Source of the DNA: Amniculibacterium aquaticum
GTDB taxonomy: Bacteria > Bacteroidota > Bacteroidia > Flavobacteriales > Weeksellaceae
Assembly (NCBI RefSeq): GCF_003852705.1
Contig: NZ_REFA01000024.1
Location: 1 to 34,636 of the forward strand
Reading direction: 5' to 3'
DNA length: 34,636 nt
Position 1 is the stretch's first letter. The number at the start of each line of letters is the position of its first letter. The notes beneath the pieces were generated by a model, which worked only from the letters and a program-made list of their open reading frames with translations, searched no databases and was not told the origin of the DNA. The translations under genes were made by a program, and so were the position numbers. Positions 1 to 9,156 of this stretch are shown here, in pieces.

Positions 1-2
1 TG

Positions 3-116
3 AACGCTTGGATAGATAGCTTTAAAGCGCTATTAATACGATATGAAACTAAAGAAAAACATTGGAGGGATTTTCATCTGCTCGCATTCTGTTGTATTTT
101 GATTAGGAAACATTAA
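3..116 (+). mobile_element. C-terminal fragment of an IS5-family transposase (cut by window edge)
   Basis: Frame 3 is open from the left edge to TAA at 114-116 and encodes 37 residues beginning NAWIDSFKALLIRYE and ending in LAFCCILIRKH. This pattern (NAWxDxFKALLxRxE, then a tryptophan, then LAF and I-RK) is the usual C-terminus of IS5-family DDE transposases. The rest of the gene lies left of the window, so it cannot be told whether the element is intact. No terminal inverted repeat could be identified downstream, because only one end is visible. The family assignment rests on a short segment. Confidence 0.75.
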
Positions 117-153
117 ACAAGTTCAATCTTTAAAAAAAATATATCGATATAGA

Positions 154-183
154 AAACAGTGAGCCTAGCTTGCTGTTTTTTTA
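154..183 (+). terminator. Rho-independent terminator after the transposase fragment
   Basis: An 11-bp stem (AAACAG-TG-AGC pairing with GCT-TG-CTGTTT, two G-U pairs, loop CTA) is followed by seven T. It lies 37 bp after the transposase stop. The following 124 bp up to hppA are very AT-rich and hold no gene that I can see and no exact TAnnTTTG box. Confidence 0.75.
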
Positions 184-307
184 TTTTCCTTCATTTCGTT
201 TTTGTGATTTGTAAATATTGAATATAATTTTTATCATATTTTTAAATTTTATATGAATTTATTTATTATTTTTAATTCTTATATAAACCAAATACAAAAA
301 CTGAACT

Positions 308-2494
308 ATGAATTTATTTTATTTGATCCCTATTTTTGGGTTGGTCGCTTTGCTGTACACCTTTCTGCAAAGCAACTGGGTGAGTAAACAAGCTGCCGGA
401 GACGAGAAAATGAAAGAAATCTCTGGACATATTGCCAACGGCGCTATGGCTTTTCTAAAAGCTGAATACAAAATTTTGACTTATTTTGTATTTATTGTTG
501 CTGTATTGCTGGGCATTATGGGGATGTCCAATTCCGATTCTCATTGGAGCATTGGTCTGGCTTTTGTTGTTGGAGCAATTTTTTCTGCATTGGCAGGTTT
601 TATAGGTATGAGAATTGCCACCAAAGCGAATGTGAGAACTGCAGAAGCCGCGAAAACTTCTTTGTCTAAAGCACTAAAAGTTTCTTTTACCGGAGGATCC
701 GTGATGGGAATGGGAGTGGCCGGTTTAGCTGTTCTAGGACTTGGATCTTTATTTTTAATCATTAAACAAATTTTCGCCCCAGATGCAGAAGTCGATTCCA
801 AAGGATTGATACAAACCATCGAAATCCTAACCGGTTTTTCTTTAGGAGCCGAATCCATCGCACTTTTTGCAAGAGTAGGTGGCGGGATCTATACCAAAGC
901 CGCCGATGTAGGTGCTGATTTGGTCGGCAAAGTAGAAGCCGGAATCCCGGAAGATGACCCAAGAAATCCTGCAACCATAGCAGATAATGTAGGAGATAAT
1001 GTAGGTGATGTAGCTGGGATGGGTGCCGATTTGTTCGGTTCTTATGTCGCTACGGTTTTGGCGACCATGGTTTTGGGGAGAGAGACGATTTCCCAAGATC
1101 AATTTGGTGGCTTTGCTCCCATTCTTTTACCCATGCTCATAGCAGGTTTGGGAATTTTATTTTCCATTATTGGTACTTTTTTTGTGAAAATAAATGAAAA
1201 CTCTCCTTTAGAAACTTCTAAAGTTCAAAATGCCCTGAACCTAGGAAATTGGGGAAGTATTGTGATTACCGCCGTGGTTTCTTATTTTTTAGTGGATTAT
1301 ATTTTGCCGGAAACAATGGTGCTAAGAGGACACGAGTTTAGTAAAATGGGTGTTTTTGGAGCCATTATGGTTGGACTTTTGGTAGGCACTTTAATGAGCG
1401 TCATTACCGAATATTACACAGCAATGGGAAAAAGACCGGTGTACAGCATTGTCGAGCAATCTTCTACAGGACATGCAACCAATATTATTGGTGGACTATC
1501 TGTGGGTATGGAATCTACATTTCTTCCTATTTTGGTTTTAGCAGGTGGTATTTTTGGATCCTATCTTTGTGCTGGTTTGTACGGTGTTGCCATTGCTGCA
1601 GCCGGAATGATGGCAACAACAGCCATGCAATTGGCTATTGATGCTTTTGGACCAATTGCCGATAACGCCGGTGGAATAGCTGAGATGAGTGAATTGCCCA
1701 AAGAAGTTCGTGAGAAAACCGATATCTTGGATGCTGTCGGAAATACAACGGCTGCCACAGGAAAAGGATTTGCAATTGCTTCTGCGGCACTAACTGCTTT
1801 GGCGTTGTTTGCGGCTTTTGTAGGTATTGCAGGTATCGACGGGATTGATATTTACAGAGCCGATGTTTTATCCGGACTTTTTGTAGGCGCTATGATTCCG
1901 TTTATTTTTTCATCTTTAGCCATCACTGCGGTGGGACAAGCTGCAATGGCAATGGTGGAAGAGGTGAGAAGACAATTTCGAGAAATTCCCGGGATTTTGG
2001 AAGGTACAGGAAAACCCGAATACGACAAATGTGTTGCGATATCCACCGATGCGTCCATTAGAAAGATGATGTTGCCCGGAGCCATTGCCATCATCTCTCC
2101 TCTTTTGGTTGGTTTTATTTTTGGACCAGAAGTTTTGGGCGGCTTCCTAGCAGGAGCGACCGTCTCAGGAGTTTTAATGGGAATGTTTCAAAATAATGCG
2201 GGTGGTGCTTGGGATAATGCTAAAAAATCTTTCGAAAAAGGAGTGGATATAAAAGGTGAAACTTATTTCAAAGGATCAGATCCTCATAAGGCATCGGTAA
2301 CTGGAGATACGGTGGGAGACCCTTTCAAAGATACTTCTGGACCGTCCATGAATATCCTGATAAAATTAATGTCCATTGTTTCTTTGGTGATTGCTCCAAC
2401 ATTGGCCACCTTGCACAAGGATAAAATTGAAGAAAATAGAAAAGCAAAATTGGAAACTTTACAACATGTAAAAACCAATCATCATTCAGAATAA
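308..2494 (+). CDS. hppA: Membrane-bound ion-pumping pyrophosphatase, K+-dependent type
   Basis: This 728-residue polytopic inner-membrane protein couples pyrophosphate hydrolysis to outward ion pumping. Seen: the pyrophosphate-site segments [20 protein letters not shown] (191-210), the aspartate-rich [12 protein letters not shown] (226-237) and ADNAGG (451-456), and about 16 hydrophobic segments. The family divides by one residue: K+-independent enzymes have Lys and K+-dependent enzymes have Ala in GNTT(K/A)A. Here it is Ala482, so K+-dependence is expected. The acidic residue that Na+-type enzymes carry in LFES, and plant enzymes in FGSYAE, is absent: the sequence is LFGSYVAT (Gly244, Ala248). 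I recall that the Flavobacterium-type subfamily with this change pumps H+, but ion specificity is not proven here. The start ATG lacks a Shine-Dalgarno sequence, as is usual in Bacteroidota. The gene stands alone and is followed by a terminator. Confidence 0.95.
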   Translation: MNLFYLIPIFGLVALLYTFLQSNWVSKQAAGDEKMKEISGHIANGAMAFLKAEYKILTYFVFIVAVLLGIMGMSNSDSHWSIGLAFVVGAIFSALAGFIGMRIATKANVRTAEAAKTSLSKALKVSFTGGSVMGMGVAGLAVLGLGSLFLIIKQIFAPDAEVDSKGLIQTIEILTGFSLGAESIALFARVGGGIYTKAADVGADLVGKVEAGIPEDDPRNPATIADNVGDNVGDVAGMGADLFGSYVATVLATMVLGRETISQDQFGGFAPILLPMLIAGLGILFSIIGTFFVKINENSPLETSKVQNALNLGNWGSIVITAVVSYFLVDYILPETMVLRGHEFSKMGVFGAIMVGLLVGTLMSVITEYYTAMGKRPVYSIVEQSSTGHATNIIGGLSVGMESTFLPILVLAGGIFGSYLCAGLYGVAIAAAGMMATTAMQLAIDAFGPIADNAGGIAEMSELPKEVREKTDILDAVGNTTAATGKGFAIASAALTALALFAAFVGIAGIDGIDIYRADVLSGLFVGAMIPFIFSSLAITAVGQAAMAMVEEVRRQFREIPGILEGTGKPEYDKCVAISTDASIRKMMLPGAIAIISPLLVGFIFGPEVLGGFLAGATVSGVLMGMFQNNAGGAWDNAKKSFEKGVDIKGETYFKGSDPHKASVTGDTVGDPFKDTSGPSMNILIKLMSIVSLVIAPTLATLHKDKIEENRKAKLETLQHVKTNHHSE

Positions 2495-2515
2495 CAAATA
2501 ATAGTTTATGAAACG

Positions 2516-2538
2516 AAACCTCCTTTTTGGGAGGTTTT
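2516..2538. terminator. Terminator between convergent hppA and aminotransferase gene
   Basis: An 8-bp perfect stem AAACCTCC / GGAGGTTT with loop TTTTTG is followed by a short T/A tail on the plus strand. It overlaps the stop codon of the convergent aminotransferase gene (2537-2539), so the two transcripts meet here. Confidence 0.65.
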
Positions 2539-3679
2539 ATATTTTCTTCAAGTTTTCCACAGCTTGTACGATGGTATCTTCGTGTTTGGCAAAACAAAGT
2601 CTGATTTTACCAGTATCGATGTGGTCGTGATAGAAAGCTGAATACGGAATTGGAGCAACCTTGATGGTTTCGATGAGCCATTTAGAAAATTCTAAATCAC
2701 TCATATACGGTTTGATGTTCTTGAATCCCACGGTTTGAAAATAGCCTCCTTCTACCTTTGGATCCAGATCAAAGGGGAGCTCTTCGAGTAAATGATAAAA
2801 GAAATTTCTTTTACTTTGATAAAATTTTCTGTGCTCTTCAGCATCGAAAACCTCTAAATATTTAGCCAAAGCATATTGAGAATAGACATTAATATTGAAG
2901 GAAAGGTATTGATGCAAATCCTTGAAGGCTGACATGAATTTTTCTGTCCCCGTGATGTAGCTGGCTTTCCATCCGCTAATGTGGAACATTTTTTCAAATG
3001 AAAAAACAGAAAAACTCCTGTTCTTAATTTCCGGATGCAAACGAGCGGAGTAAAATTCGCTATGGTCGTAACAAAGCAAATCGTAAACTTCGTCCGAAAC
3101 GACCAAGATATCGGTGTTTTTTATGACCTCCCAAAGCTGGTCCCAATCTTCTTTTTTCCAAACTTTTCCCGTTGGGTTACTCGGAGAATTGACGATGATG
3201 CCTTTTGTTTTTTTACGAATAAGAGATTTTAGTTTGTCCCAATCGATGCTGTAATTTTCTTCCATTTGAAAATAAACAGGTACTGCACCTCGAATTTCAA
3301 TAGCTGGAGCATAGGTTTCGTAACACGGTTCGATAACGATCACTTCATCTTCGGGTTCTAGAAAAGTGGCCAATGCCAGATGTATGCCGTATGTGGCTCC
3401 CGGGATAACCGCCAATTCATTTTCGGACAGTTCTAATGGGTGATTTCTTTTTTTATTGAACTTGATGAGGTTTTCCGTCAATATTGGTAACTCCGATACC
3501 GAAGCATACTGAAAAAGATTTTGGTCTGCCGCTTCTATTAAAAAATTTTGAAGACGAGGATCCGGATGGAAATCTGGAGAACCCTGACTTAGATTAACCG
3601 CAAAATGCTGATTTGCCAATTCAGCTATTTCGGTATAAATATTGACTTTACCTGCAGAATGTCTTTTTCTGAACTTCAT
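2537..3679 (-). CDS. PLP-dependent aminotransferase, YbdL/kynurenine-aminotransferase-like, copy 1 (diverged)
   Basis: A 380-residue fold-type I class I/II aminotransferase. The family (E. coli YbdL methionine aminotransferase, eukaryotic kynurenine aminotransferases) transfers amino groups from methionine and aromatic or similar amino acids to 2-oxo acids. Seen: SQGSPDF (31-37), PGATYGIH (93-100), NSPSNPTGKVW (164-174), SDEVYD (195-200), the PLP lysine Lys230 in SFEKMFHISGWK, and RLCFAK near the end. The open frame extends 79 codons upstream to 3916, but that part overlaps the neighbouring gene in another frame and does not look like the family. The ATG at 3679 gives the same length and N-terminus as copy 2. 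It lies 92 bp downstream of copy 2 on the same strand and is probably cotranscribed. It has unusual changes next to the active site (Glu229 before the PLP lysine, INVYSQ for VNAPAQ), suggesting altered specificity. Confidence 0.88.
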   Translation of the reverse strand: MKFRKRHSAGKVNIYTEIAELANQHFAVNLSQGSPDFHPDPRLQNFLIEAADQNLFQYASVSELPILTENLIKFNKKRNHPLELSENELAVIPGATYGIHLALATFLEPEDEVIVIEPCYETYAPAIEIRGAVPVYFQMEENYSIDWDKLKSLIRKKTKGIIVNSPSNPTGKVWKKEDWDQLWEVIKNTDILVVSDEVYDLLCYDHSEFYSARLHPEIKNRSFSVFSFEKMFHISGWKASYITGTEKFMSAFKDLHQYLSFNINVYSQYALAKYLEVFDAEEHRKFYQSKRNFFYHLLEELPFDLDPKVEGGYFQTVGFKNIKPYMSDLEFSKWLIETIKVAPIPYSAFYHDHIDTGKIRLCFAKHEDTIVQAVENLKKI

Positions 3680-3771
3680 TAATGGTATTTTAATTAAATT
3701 TAGTTTTTGTTGAATAAAATTAATTAAAATTCGGTATTGTGCAATGGTGTCTGCGGTTAAATTTGAATATT

Positions 3772-4914
3772 CTATAAGTTTTTCATATTTTTTACTGCTT
3801 GTTCGATAACTTCTTCTCTTTTTGCAAAACAAAAACGAATGTTTCCAGTGTTTTTTTGATCGTGATAAAATGCCGAAACCGGTATTGTAGCTACTTTTTT
3901 CTCTGTTGTAAGCCATATTGCAAATTCCTTGTCGGACATATTGGGTTTTATGGTTTTAAAATTCCCGGTTTGGAAATAACTTCCTTGCGCTGGTCTTTGC
4001 AACTCAAAAGGTGTTTCTTGCATCATATCCCAAAAATAATCTCTTTTTGCCTGCATCAGCTCAGTATTCTTCTTTTGATCGAAAATTTCCAAATACTGCG
4101 CAAGGGCTTGTTGGGCAGGTGCATTCACACAAAAAGTGAGGTATTGATGTACTTTTCTAAAGGCAATGCTTAGTTCCTCAGAGGCAACGATATATCCAAT
4201 TTTCCAGCCGGTAATGTGAAACATTTTTCCAAATGAAAAAATACTGAAGCATCTCTTTTTGAGTTCGGGGTGGTGAAAAGCACTGTGGAATATGGCTTTG
4301 TCATAGACCAAAAGATCATAAACTTCGTCGGAAATTACAATGATGTCGGTGTTTTTTATAACTTCCCAAAACTGATTGATGGACTCTTTGCTCCAAATTT
4401 TTCCTGAAGGATTGTTGGGGGAATTGATGATGATGGCTTTGGTCTTTGGAGAAATTGCATTTTTGAATTCGTCCCAATTGAGTTCAAATTTTTCATTCAA
4501 TTGTACAAAAATGGGTTTTCCACCACTCATCTCAATAGCAGGGACATAGGAGTCGTAACACGGATCAAAAACGATGACTTCATCTCCCGGTTGTAGTATA
4601 GTAGCTAAAGCGGTATAGATGGCATAAGTTGCACCGGGGACAATGGTAATTTCTTCTTTTTCAATAGTTAACGGTAGGACTCTATTTTTGTTGAAGGCCA
4701 CCAAATTGTCAATTAATAAAGGATTGCCTTGTAAAGGCGCGTATTGGTTAAAATTGTTTTCTGTGGCTTGGCTAAGAAGTTTTTTTAGCTTTGGATCGAT
4801 TTCGTAATCGGGGAAGCCTTGGGATATATTGATGGCTTGGTGTTGTTGTGCCAATTGTGACATTTCTGAAAAAATGGTCAAGTCACTGCCGCTGTGTTTT
4901 CTTTGGATATTCAT
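3772..4914 (-). CDS. PLP-dependent aminotransferase, YbdL-like (methionine aminotransferase type), copy 2
   Basis: A 380-residue class I/II aminotransferase and tandem paralog of the gene just downstream. It keeps the canonical family motifs: SQGFPDY (31-37), GATYAIY (94-100), NSPNNPSGKIW (164-174), SDEVYD (195-200), SFGKMFHITGWKIGY with PLP Lys230, VNAPAQ, and RFCFAKREE near the C-terminus. These match the YbdL pattern closely, so methionine:2-oxo-acid transamination is the best guess; kynurenine or glutamine substrates are possible. The ATG at 4914 is chosen over an upstream one at 4947 because MNIQRKHSG aligns with the start of copy 1. It is divergent from the M28 peptidase gene, with 147 bp between them. 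No exact TAnnTTTG promoter box was found for it. Confidence 0.9.
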   Translation of the reverse strand: MNIQRKHSGSDLTIFSEMSQLAQQHQAINISQGFPDYEIDPKLKKLLSQATENNFNQYAPLQGNPLLIDNLVAFNKNRVLPLTIEKEEITIVPGATYAIYTALATILQPGDEVIVFDPCYDSYVPAIEMSGGKPIFVQLNEKFELNWDEFKNAISPKTKAIIINSPNNPSGKIWSKESINQFWEVIKNTDIIVISDEVYDLLVYDKAIFHSAFHHPELKKRCFSIFSFGKMFHITGWKIGYIVASEELSIAFRKVHQYLTFCVNAPAQQALAQYLEIFDQKKNTELMQAKRDYFWDMMQETPFELQRPAQGSYFQTGNFKTIKPNMSDKEFAIWLTTEKKVATIPVSAFYHDQKNTGNIRFCFAKREEVIEQAVKNMKNL

Positions 4915-5061
4915 CAGGAGTATTATTCGTTCGGTAATACAACGCAAATTCGGAATAATTATTTATTTTAGCCGTATCAATTGATGATAAAATTTGATTT
5001 TTTATCGATTGAAATCCCATTCTTACTTAATTTTCATTAAAAAAATACAAAATACTTATTT

Positions 5062-6081
5062 ATGAAGAGAGTCTCCATATCGGTACTTATCCTATTAGGA
5101 TTGGTTTCTTGTAAAACCATTGATTATACGACCAACGGAAAAGCGTACAATCAAGCGTATGAATCTATAAAATCCGATGAGTTAAAGAAAAATTTATTCG
5201 TAATTGCCTCCGACGAAATGGAGGGTAGAGATACCGGAAGCAAAGGCCAAAAAAAAGCAGGCGATTATGTAATAAATTATTATAAAGATCGAAAAATTGG
5301 CTATCCGGAAGTATTGGGTTCGTATTTTCAAAAAGTACCTGCAGAATACATGAATAAAAAATCGTGGAACGGGAAACGATTTTCGGACTCGGATAATATT
5401 TTGGCTTTTATCAAAGGCAGTGAGAAGCCCAACGAAATTGTCGTAATCTCTGCGCATTATGACCATATTGGAACGAAAAACGGAGTCGTTTATAACGGTG
5501 CCGATGACGATGGAAGTGGTACAGTTGCTGTTATGGAAATCGCTGAAGCCTTCAAATTGGCAGAGAAAAAAGGGCACGGTCCCAAAAGATCCATCTTATT
5601 TATGCATGCAACCGGTGAAGAGCACGGGCTTTTTGGATCATCTTATTATGTCGATCATCCTGTATTTCCTTTAGAAAATACCGTGACCAACCTTAATATA
5701 GATATGATTGGTCGTTGCGATCCGGGAAATTGCAATCAAGACTATGTATATGTTATCGGATCGGAAATGTTGAGCTCGGAATTGAAAATGATTTCTGAAG
5801 CAGCAAATAACAAGACTTATAAAATGAAGTTGGATTATAAATACGACGATCCCAAAGATCCGAATCGTCTATATTATAGGAGTGACCATTATAATTTTGC
5901 CAAAAATGGTATTCCTGTTGCTTTTTACTTTGATGGGATTCATGAAGATTATCACAAAGAAACAGATGACCCGGAGAAAATAGATTACGAATTGCTAAAG
6001 AAAAGAACACAACTAATTTTTTCAACAGCATGGGAGTTGGCCAACCGAAAGGATAGGATTGTGGTGGATAAAAAACATTAA
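5062..6081 (+). CDS. M28-family zinc peptidase, predicted lipoprotein
   Basis: This is a 339-residue protein. A lipoprotein signal (residues 1-17, lipobox LVSC, lipidated Cys17) places it in the envelope. The peptidase domain has the complete two-zinc M28 set: His132 and Asp134 in AHYDH, bridging Asp148 in GADDDGSG, general base Glu186 and ligand Glu187 in TGEEHG, Asp214 in NIDMIGR, and His298 in DYHKETDD. M28 enzymes of this type are aminopeptidases or related exopeptidases; the exact substrate is unknown. There is no PA-domain insertion of normal size and no C-terminal type IX sorting domain. The gene is monocistronic, with a strong terminator 9 bp after the stop. In the 147-bp divergent spacer, an imperfect inverted repeat at 4978-5011 ends in the 7-bp palindrome GATAAAA / TTTTATC. 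Confidence 0.9.
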   Translation: MKRVSISVLILLGLVSCKTIDYTTNGKAYNQAYESIKSDELKKNLFVIASDEMEGRDTGSKGQKKAGDYVINYYKDRKIGYPEVLGSYFQKVPAEYMNKKSWNGKRFSDSDNILAFIKGSEKPNEIVVISAHYDHIGTKNGVVYNGADDDGSGTVAVMEIAEAFKLAEKKGHGPKRSILFMHATGEEHGLFGSSYYVDHPVFPLENTVTNLNIDMIGRCDPGNCNQDYVYVIGSEMLSSELKMISEAANNKTYKMKLDYKYDDPKDPNRLYYRSDHYNFAKNGIPVAFYFDGIHEDYHKETDDPEKIDYELLKKRTQLIFSTAWELANRKDRIVVDKKH

Positions 6082-6089
6082 ACAAATTG

Positions 6090-6123
6090 GAGATGAACAA
6101 GAAAAGGTTCGTCTCTTTTTTTT
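6090..6123 (+). terminator. Rho-independent terminator of the M28 peptidase gene
   Basis: A 9-bp stem GAGATGAAC / GTTCGTCTC (one G-U), loop AAGAAAAG, is followed by eight T. It also separates the peptidase gene from the convergent tRNA gene. Confidence 0.85.
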
Positions 6124-6130
6124 GGAAAAA

Positions 6131-6202
6131 TGACTCCACCAAGAATCGAACTTGGATCTAAAGTTTAGGAAACTCTTGTTCTATCCGTTGAACTATGGAG
6201 CC
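6131..6202 (-). tRNA. tRNA-Arg, anticodon CCT
   Basis: Reading the minus strand gives a full 72-nt cloverleaf: acceptor GGCTCCA / TGGAGTC (one G-U), D stem GTTC / GAAC with an 8-nt loop AACGGATA, anticodon stem AGAGT / ACTTT with loop TTCCTAA, a 4-nt variable region, T stem CCAAG / CTTGG with loop TTCGATT, and discriminator A. Loop positions 34-36 are CCT (complement of plus-strand AGG at 6167-6169), reading AGG arginine codons. The 3' CCA is not encoded and must be added by the CCA-adding enzyme. It is a single tRNA, not part of a cluster. Confidence 0.95.
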
Positions 6203-6587
6203 TTTGGTGCAAATTTAGGATAAATCTGCTTTTAAACTTCATTTAATTGAATTGAAAATGTAGGATTTAGCATTGGATTTCAACCGTATAATTTTAAAAA
6301 TATTGTGTGGTGTTAAAATTTATTTTGAAATCATTTAATAGGTTGATAATCAGGTTTTTAATTCGAGTTTAGTAAGTGTTTTTTGGTGATTTTGTTAATT
6401 ATTTTTAACTTTTAGTGTATTTTTTAACATTTTTTTAACAGTCTTTTGAATCGCTTTATTCATAGGGAGTTGCAGGTTTTGTTATGATTTTTTTAAGAAT
6501 AGTTTGATGCTTTTTAACGAGGTGGTTTTTGTCGGAATTGATAACCGCCTAATTTTGCCCTCGTTAAAACCCCCAAAATTCAAAAGT
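6203..6587 (+). other. Gene-free region and leader of the rlpA-like gene
   Basis: These 385 bp hold the tRNA promoter at the left and no reading frame of note. The rest is very AT-rich. The right part can fold: TTTTAACGAGG (6512-6522) is perfectly complementary to CCTCGTTAAAA (6559-6569), and inside it GGTGGTT (6521-6527) pairs with AACCGCC (6543-6549). The two helices share two G residues, so either can extend at the other's cost. The structure ends 18 bp before the start codon of the next gene. No exact promoter box was found. Confidence 0.5.
6210..6217 (-). promoter_or_regulatory. -7 box of the tRNA-Arg promoter
   Basis: The minus strand reads TAAATTTG, an exact match to the Bacteroidota TAnnTTTG box, ending 7 bp before the mature tRNA 5' end. 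No TTG is seen 19 bp upstream, so the -33 element is weak. Confidence 0.6.
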
Positions 6588-6956
6588 ATGATGAAAGGAG
6601 TTAGTCTCGTAATCATAATGATGATTTCAATGCTAAGTTTTTATTCATTTTCGAGTGAAGCAACCGATGCAAAGACAAGTTTAATATCGTTCTACCACGA
6701 TAAATTTAACGGTAGAAAAACAGCAAGCGGTGAGCTTTTTGATAATTCAAAACTTACAGCAGCTCACAGAAGTCTTCCATTCGGAACTAAATTGAAAATG
6801 ACGAATATTAAAAACGGAAAAAGCGTTGTCGTTAGAATCAATGACAGAGGACCATTTGTAGCGTCTAGAGCATTAGATGTATCCAAAGCAGCTTTCAAGG
6901 CCATAGCGCCAGTAGGTCACGGTGTAGTCCCTGTTGAATATGAAGTTATTAATTAA
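6588..6956 (+). CDS. Small secreted RlpA-like protein (single double-psi beta-barrel domain)
   Basis: A 122-residue protein with a signal peptide (about 1-24) and one double-psi beta-barrel domain (about 32-120). Seen: the RlpA hallmarks SFYHDKFNGRKTASGE (34-49), AAHRSLPFGT (58-67), VRINDRGPF (82-90) with Asp86, and ALDVSKAAF. In E. coli and Pseudomonas, RlpA is an outer-membrane septal-ring protein and in some species a lytic transglycosylase for naked glycan strands. This version has no lipobox and no SPOR domain, so it is a minimal form whose peptidoglycan activity is inferred. The open frame continues 28 codons upstream to 6504, but only the ATG ATG at 6588/6591 puts a signal peptide at the N-terminus. 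It is preceded by a foldable leader and followed by a terminator. Confidence 0.88.
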   Translation: MMKGVSLVIIMMISMLSFYSFSSEATDAKTSLISFYHDKFNGRKTASGELFDNSKLTAAHRSLPFGTKLKMTNIKNGKSVVVRINDRGPFVASRALDVSKAAFKAIAPVGHGVVPVEYEVIN

Positions 6957-6976
6957 TAATACATTTTAGACTAATG

Positions 6977-7008
6977 AAGAATCGGATAAGCATCCGATTC
7001 TTTTTTTT
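6977..7008 (+). terminator. Rho-independent terminator of the rlpA-like gene
   Basis: A 9-bp perfect stem GAATCGGAT / ATCCGATTC with loop AAGC is followed by eight T. Confidence 0.9.
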
Positions 7009-7089
7009 AGCATTTAATTTTAAAATGACGAGCGAAACATCAAAAACAAGCCTTGGGCTTATTGGTGTTCGATGTTTAAAAAAATATGA

Positions 7090-8670
<1,581 letters not shown>

Positions 8671-8685
8671 GAAATTTTAAATTTT

Positions 8686-8717
8686 AAATTTTAGATTGTG
8701 GATTTTGTCTAAAATTT
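8686..8717 (+). repeat. AT-rich inverted repeat between atpD and atpC
   Basis: AAATTTTAGA (8686-8695) is perfectly complementary to TCTAAAATTT (8708-8717). The left arm is preceded by two more AAATTTT units and the right arm is followed by two TATAATC units, so the spacer is built of short direct repeats. There is no T tract directly after the stem, so this is more likely an mRNA processing or stability element than a terminator. Confidence 0.55.
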
Positions 8718-8747
8718 ATAATCTATAATCTATAATTTCATTTAAAG

Positions 8748-9029
8748 ATGATTATAAAAATATTAACCCCGGAAACTGTAATTTTTGAAGGTGAGGTAGA
8801 ATCTGTTCTACTACCAGGGAAAAATGGGGATTTCCACATCATGAAAGATCACATTGCCATCGTTTCGTCTTTGGTTAATGGAAATATAAGACTTTTCACC
8901 AATGAAGTTCCTGAGCAATTTGCCAAGAACCTTAGAAAAGAAAACGAATCCAAATCGGTTTATTCTTTTTTAGTTAAAAGTGGAGTTATCGAGTTCAGTA
9001 ATAATAAAGGAATCATCCTCGCTGAATAA
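8748..9029 (+). CDS. atpC: F1F0 ATP synthase epsilon subunit, short form
   Basis: A 93-residue protein corresponding to the N-terminal beta-sandwich domain of epsilon, part of the central rotor stalk. Seen: the typical opening MIIKILTPETVIFEGEVESV, LLPGKNGDFHIMKDHIAIVSSL (two conserved turns of the sandwich), and VKSGVIEFSNNKGIILAE. E. coli epsilon is about 139 residues. Here the whole C-terminal two-helix region is missing and the frame simply ends, followed by a clean terminator, so this is a natural short form and not a frameshift. The helical region is what inhibits ATP hydrolysis in E. coli, so that control should be absent. It forms one operon with atpD. Confidence 0.93.
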   Translation: MIIKILTPETVIFEGEVESVLLPGKNGDFHIMKDHIAIVSSLVNGNIRLFTNEVPEQFAKNLRKENESKSVYSFLVKSGVIEFSNNKGIILAE

Positions 9030-9050
9030 GACAAAAGTCTTTGATAAATT

Positions 9051-9083
9051 AAAACTGGGTTGCCTAAGCAACTCAGTTTTTTT
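9051..9083 (+). terminator. Terminator of the atpDC operon
   Basis: The stem AAACTGGGTTGC / GCAACTCAGTTT (one G-T) with loop CTAA is followed by a run of T. It lies 21 bp after atpC. Confidence 0.88.
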
Positions 9084-9096
9084 ATGCAGTAATCAT

Positions 9097-9133
9097 AAAA
9101 AATCGATTCAAATATTACAATTGAATCGATTTT
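9097..9133 (-). terminator. Terminator of recQ
   Basis: The 13-bp perfect stem AAAATCGATTCAA / TTGAATCGATTTT with a 9-nt loop is followed on the minus strand by six T. It lies 23 bp beyond the recQ stop and back to back with the atpDC terminator. Confidence 0.88.
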
Positions 9134-9156
9134 ATATTTAAGCTAATATCTACAAC

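Noticed and set aside
117-153. Terminal inverted repeat of the IS element
   Set aside because: Only one end is in the window, so no matching partner can be shown.
3680-3916. 79-codon N-terminal extension of aminotransferase copy 1
   Set aside because: It overlaps the end of copy 2 in another frame and has no counterpart in the family; the ATG at 3679 matches copy 2.
6504-6587. Upstream in-frame start for the rlpA-like gene
   Set aside because: It would bury the signal peptide behind 28 unrelated residues and translate through the leader hairpin.
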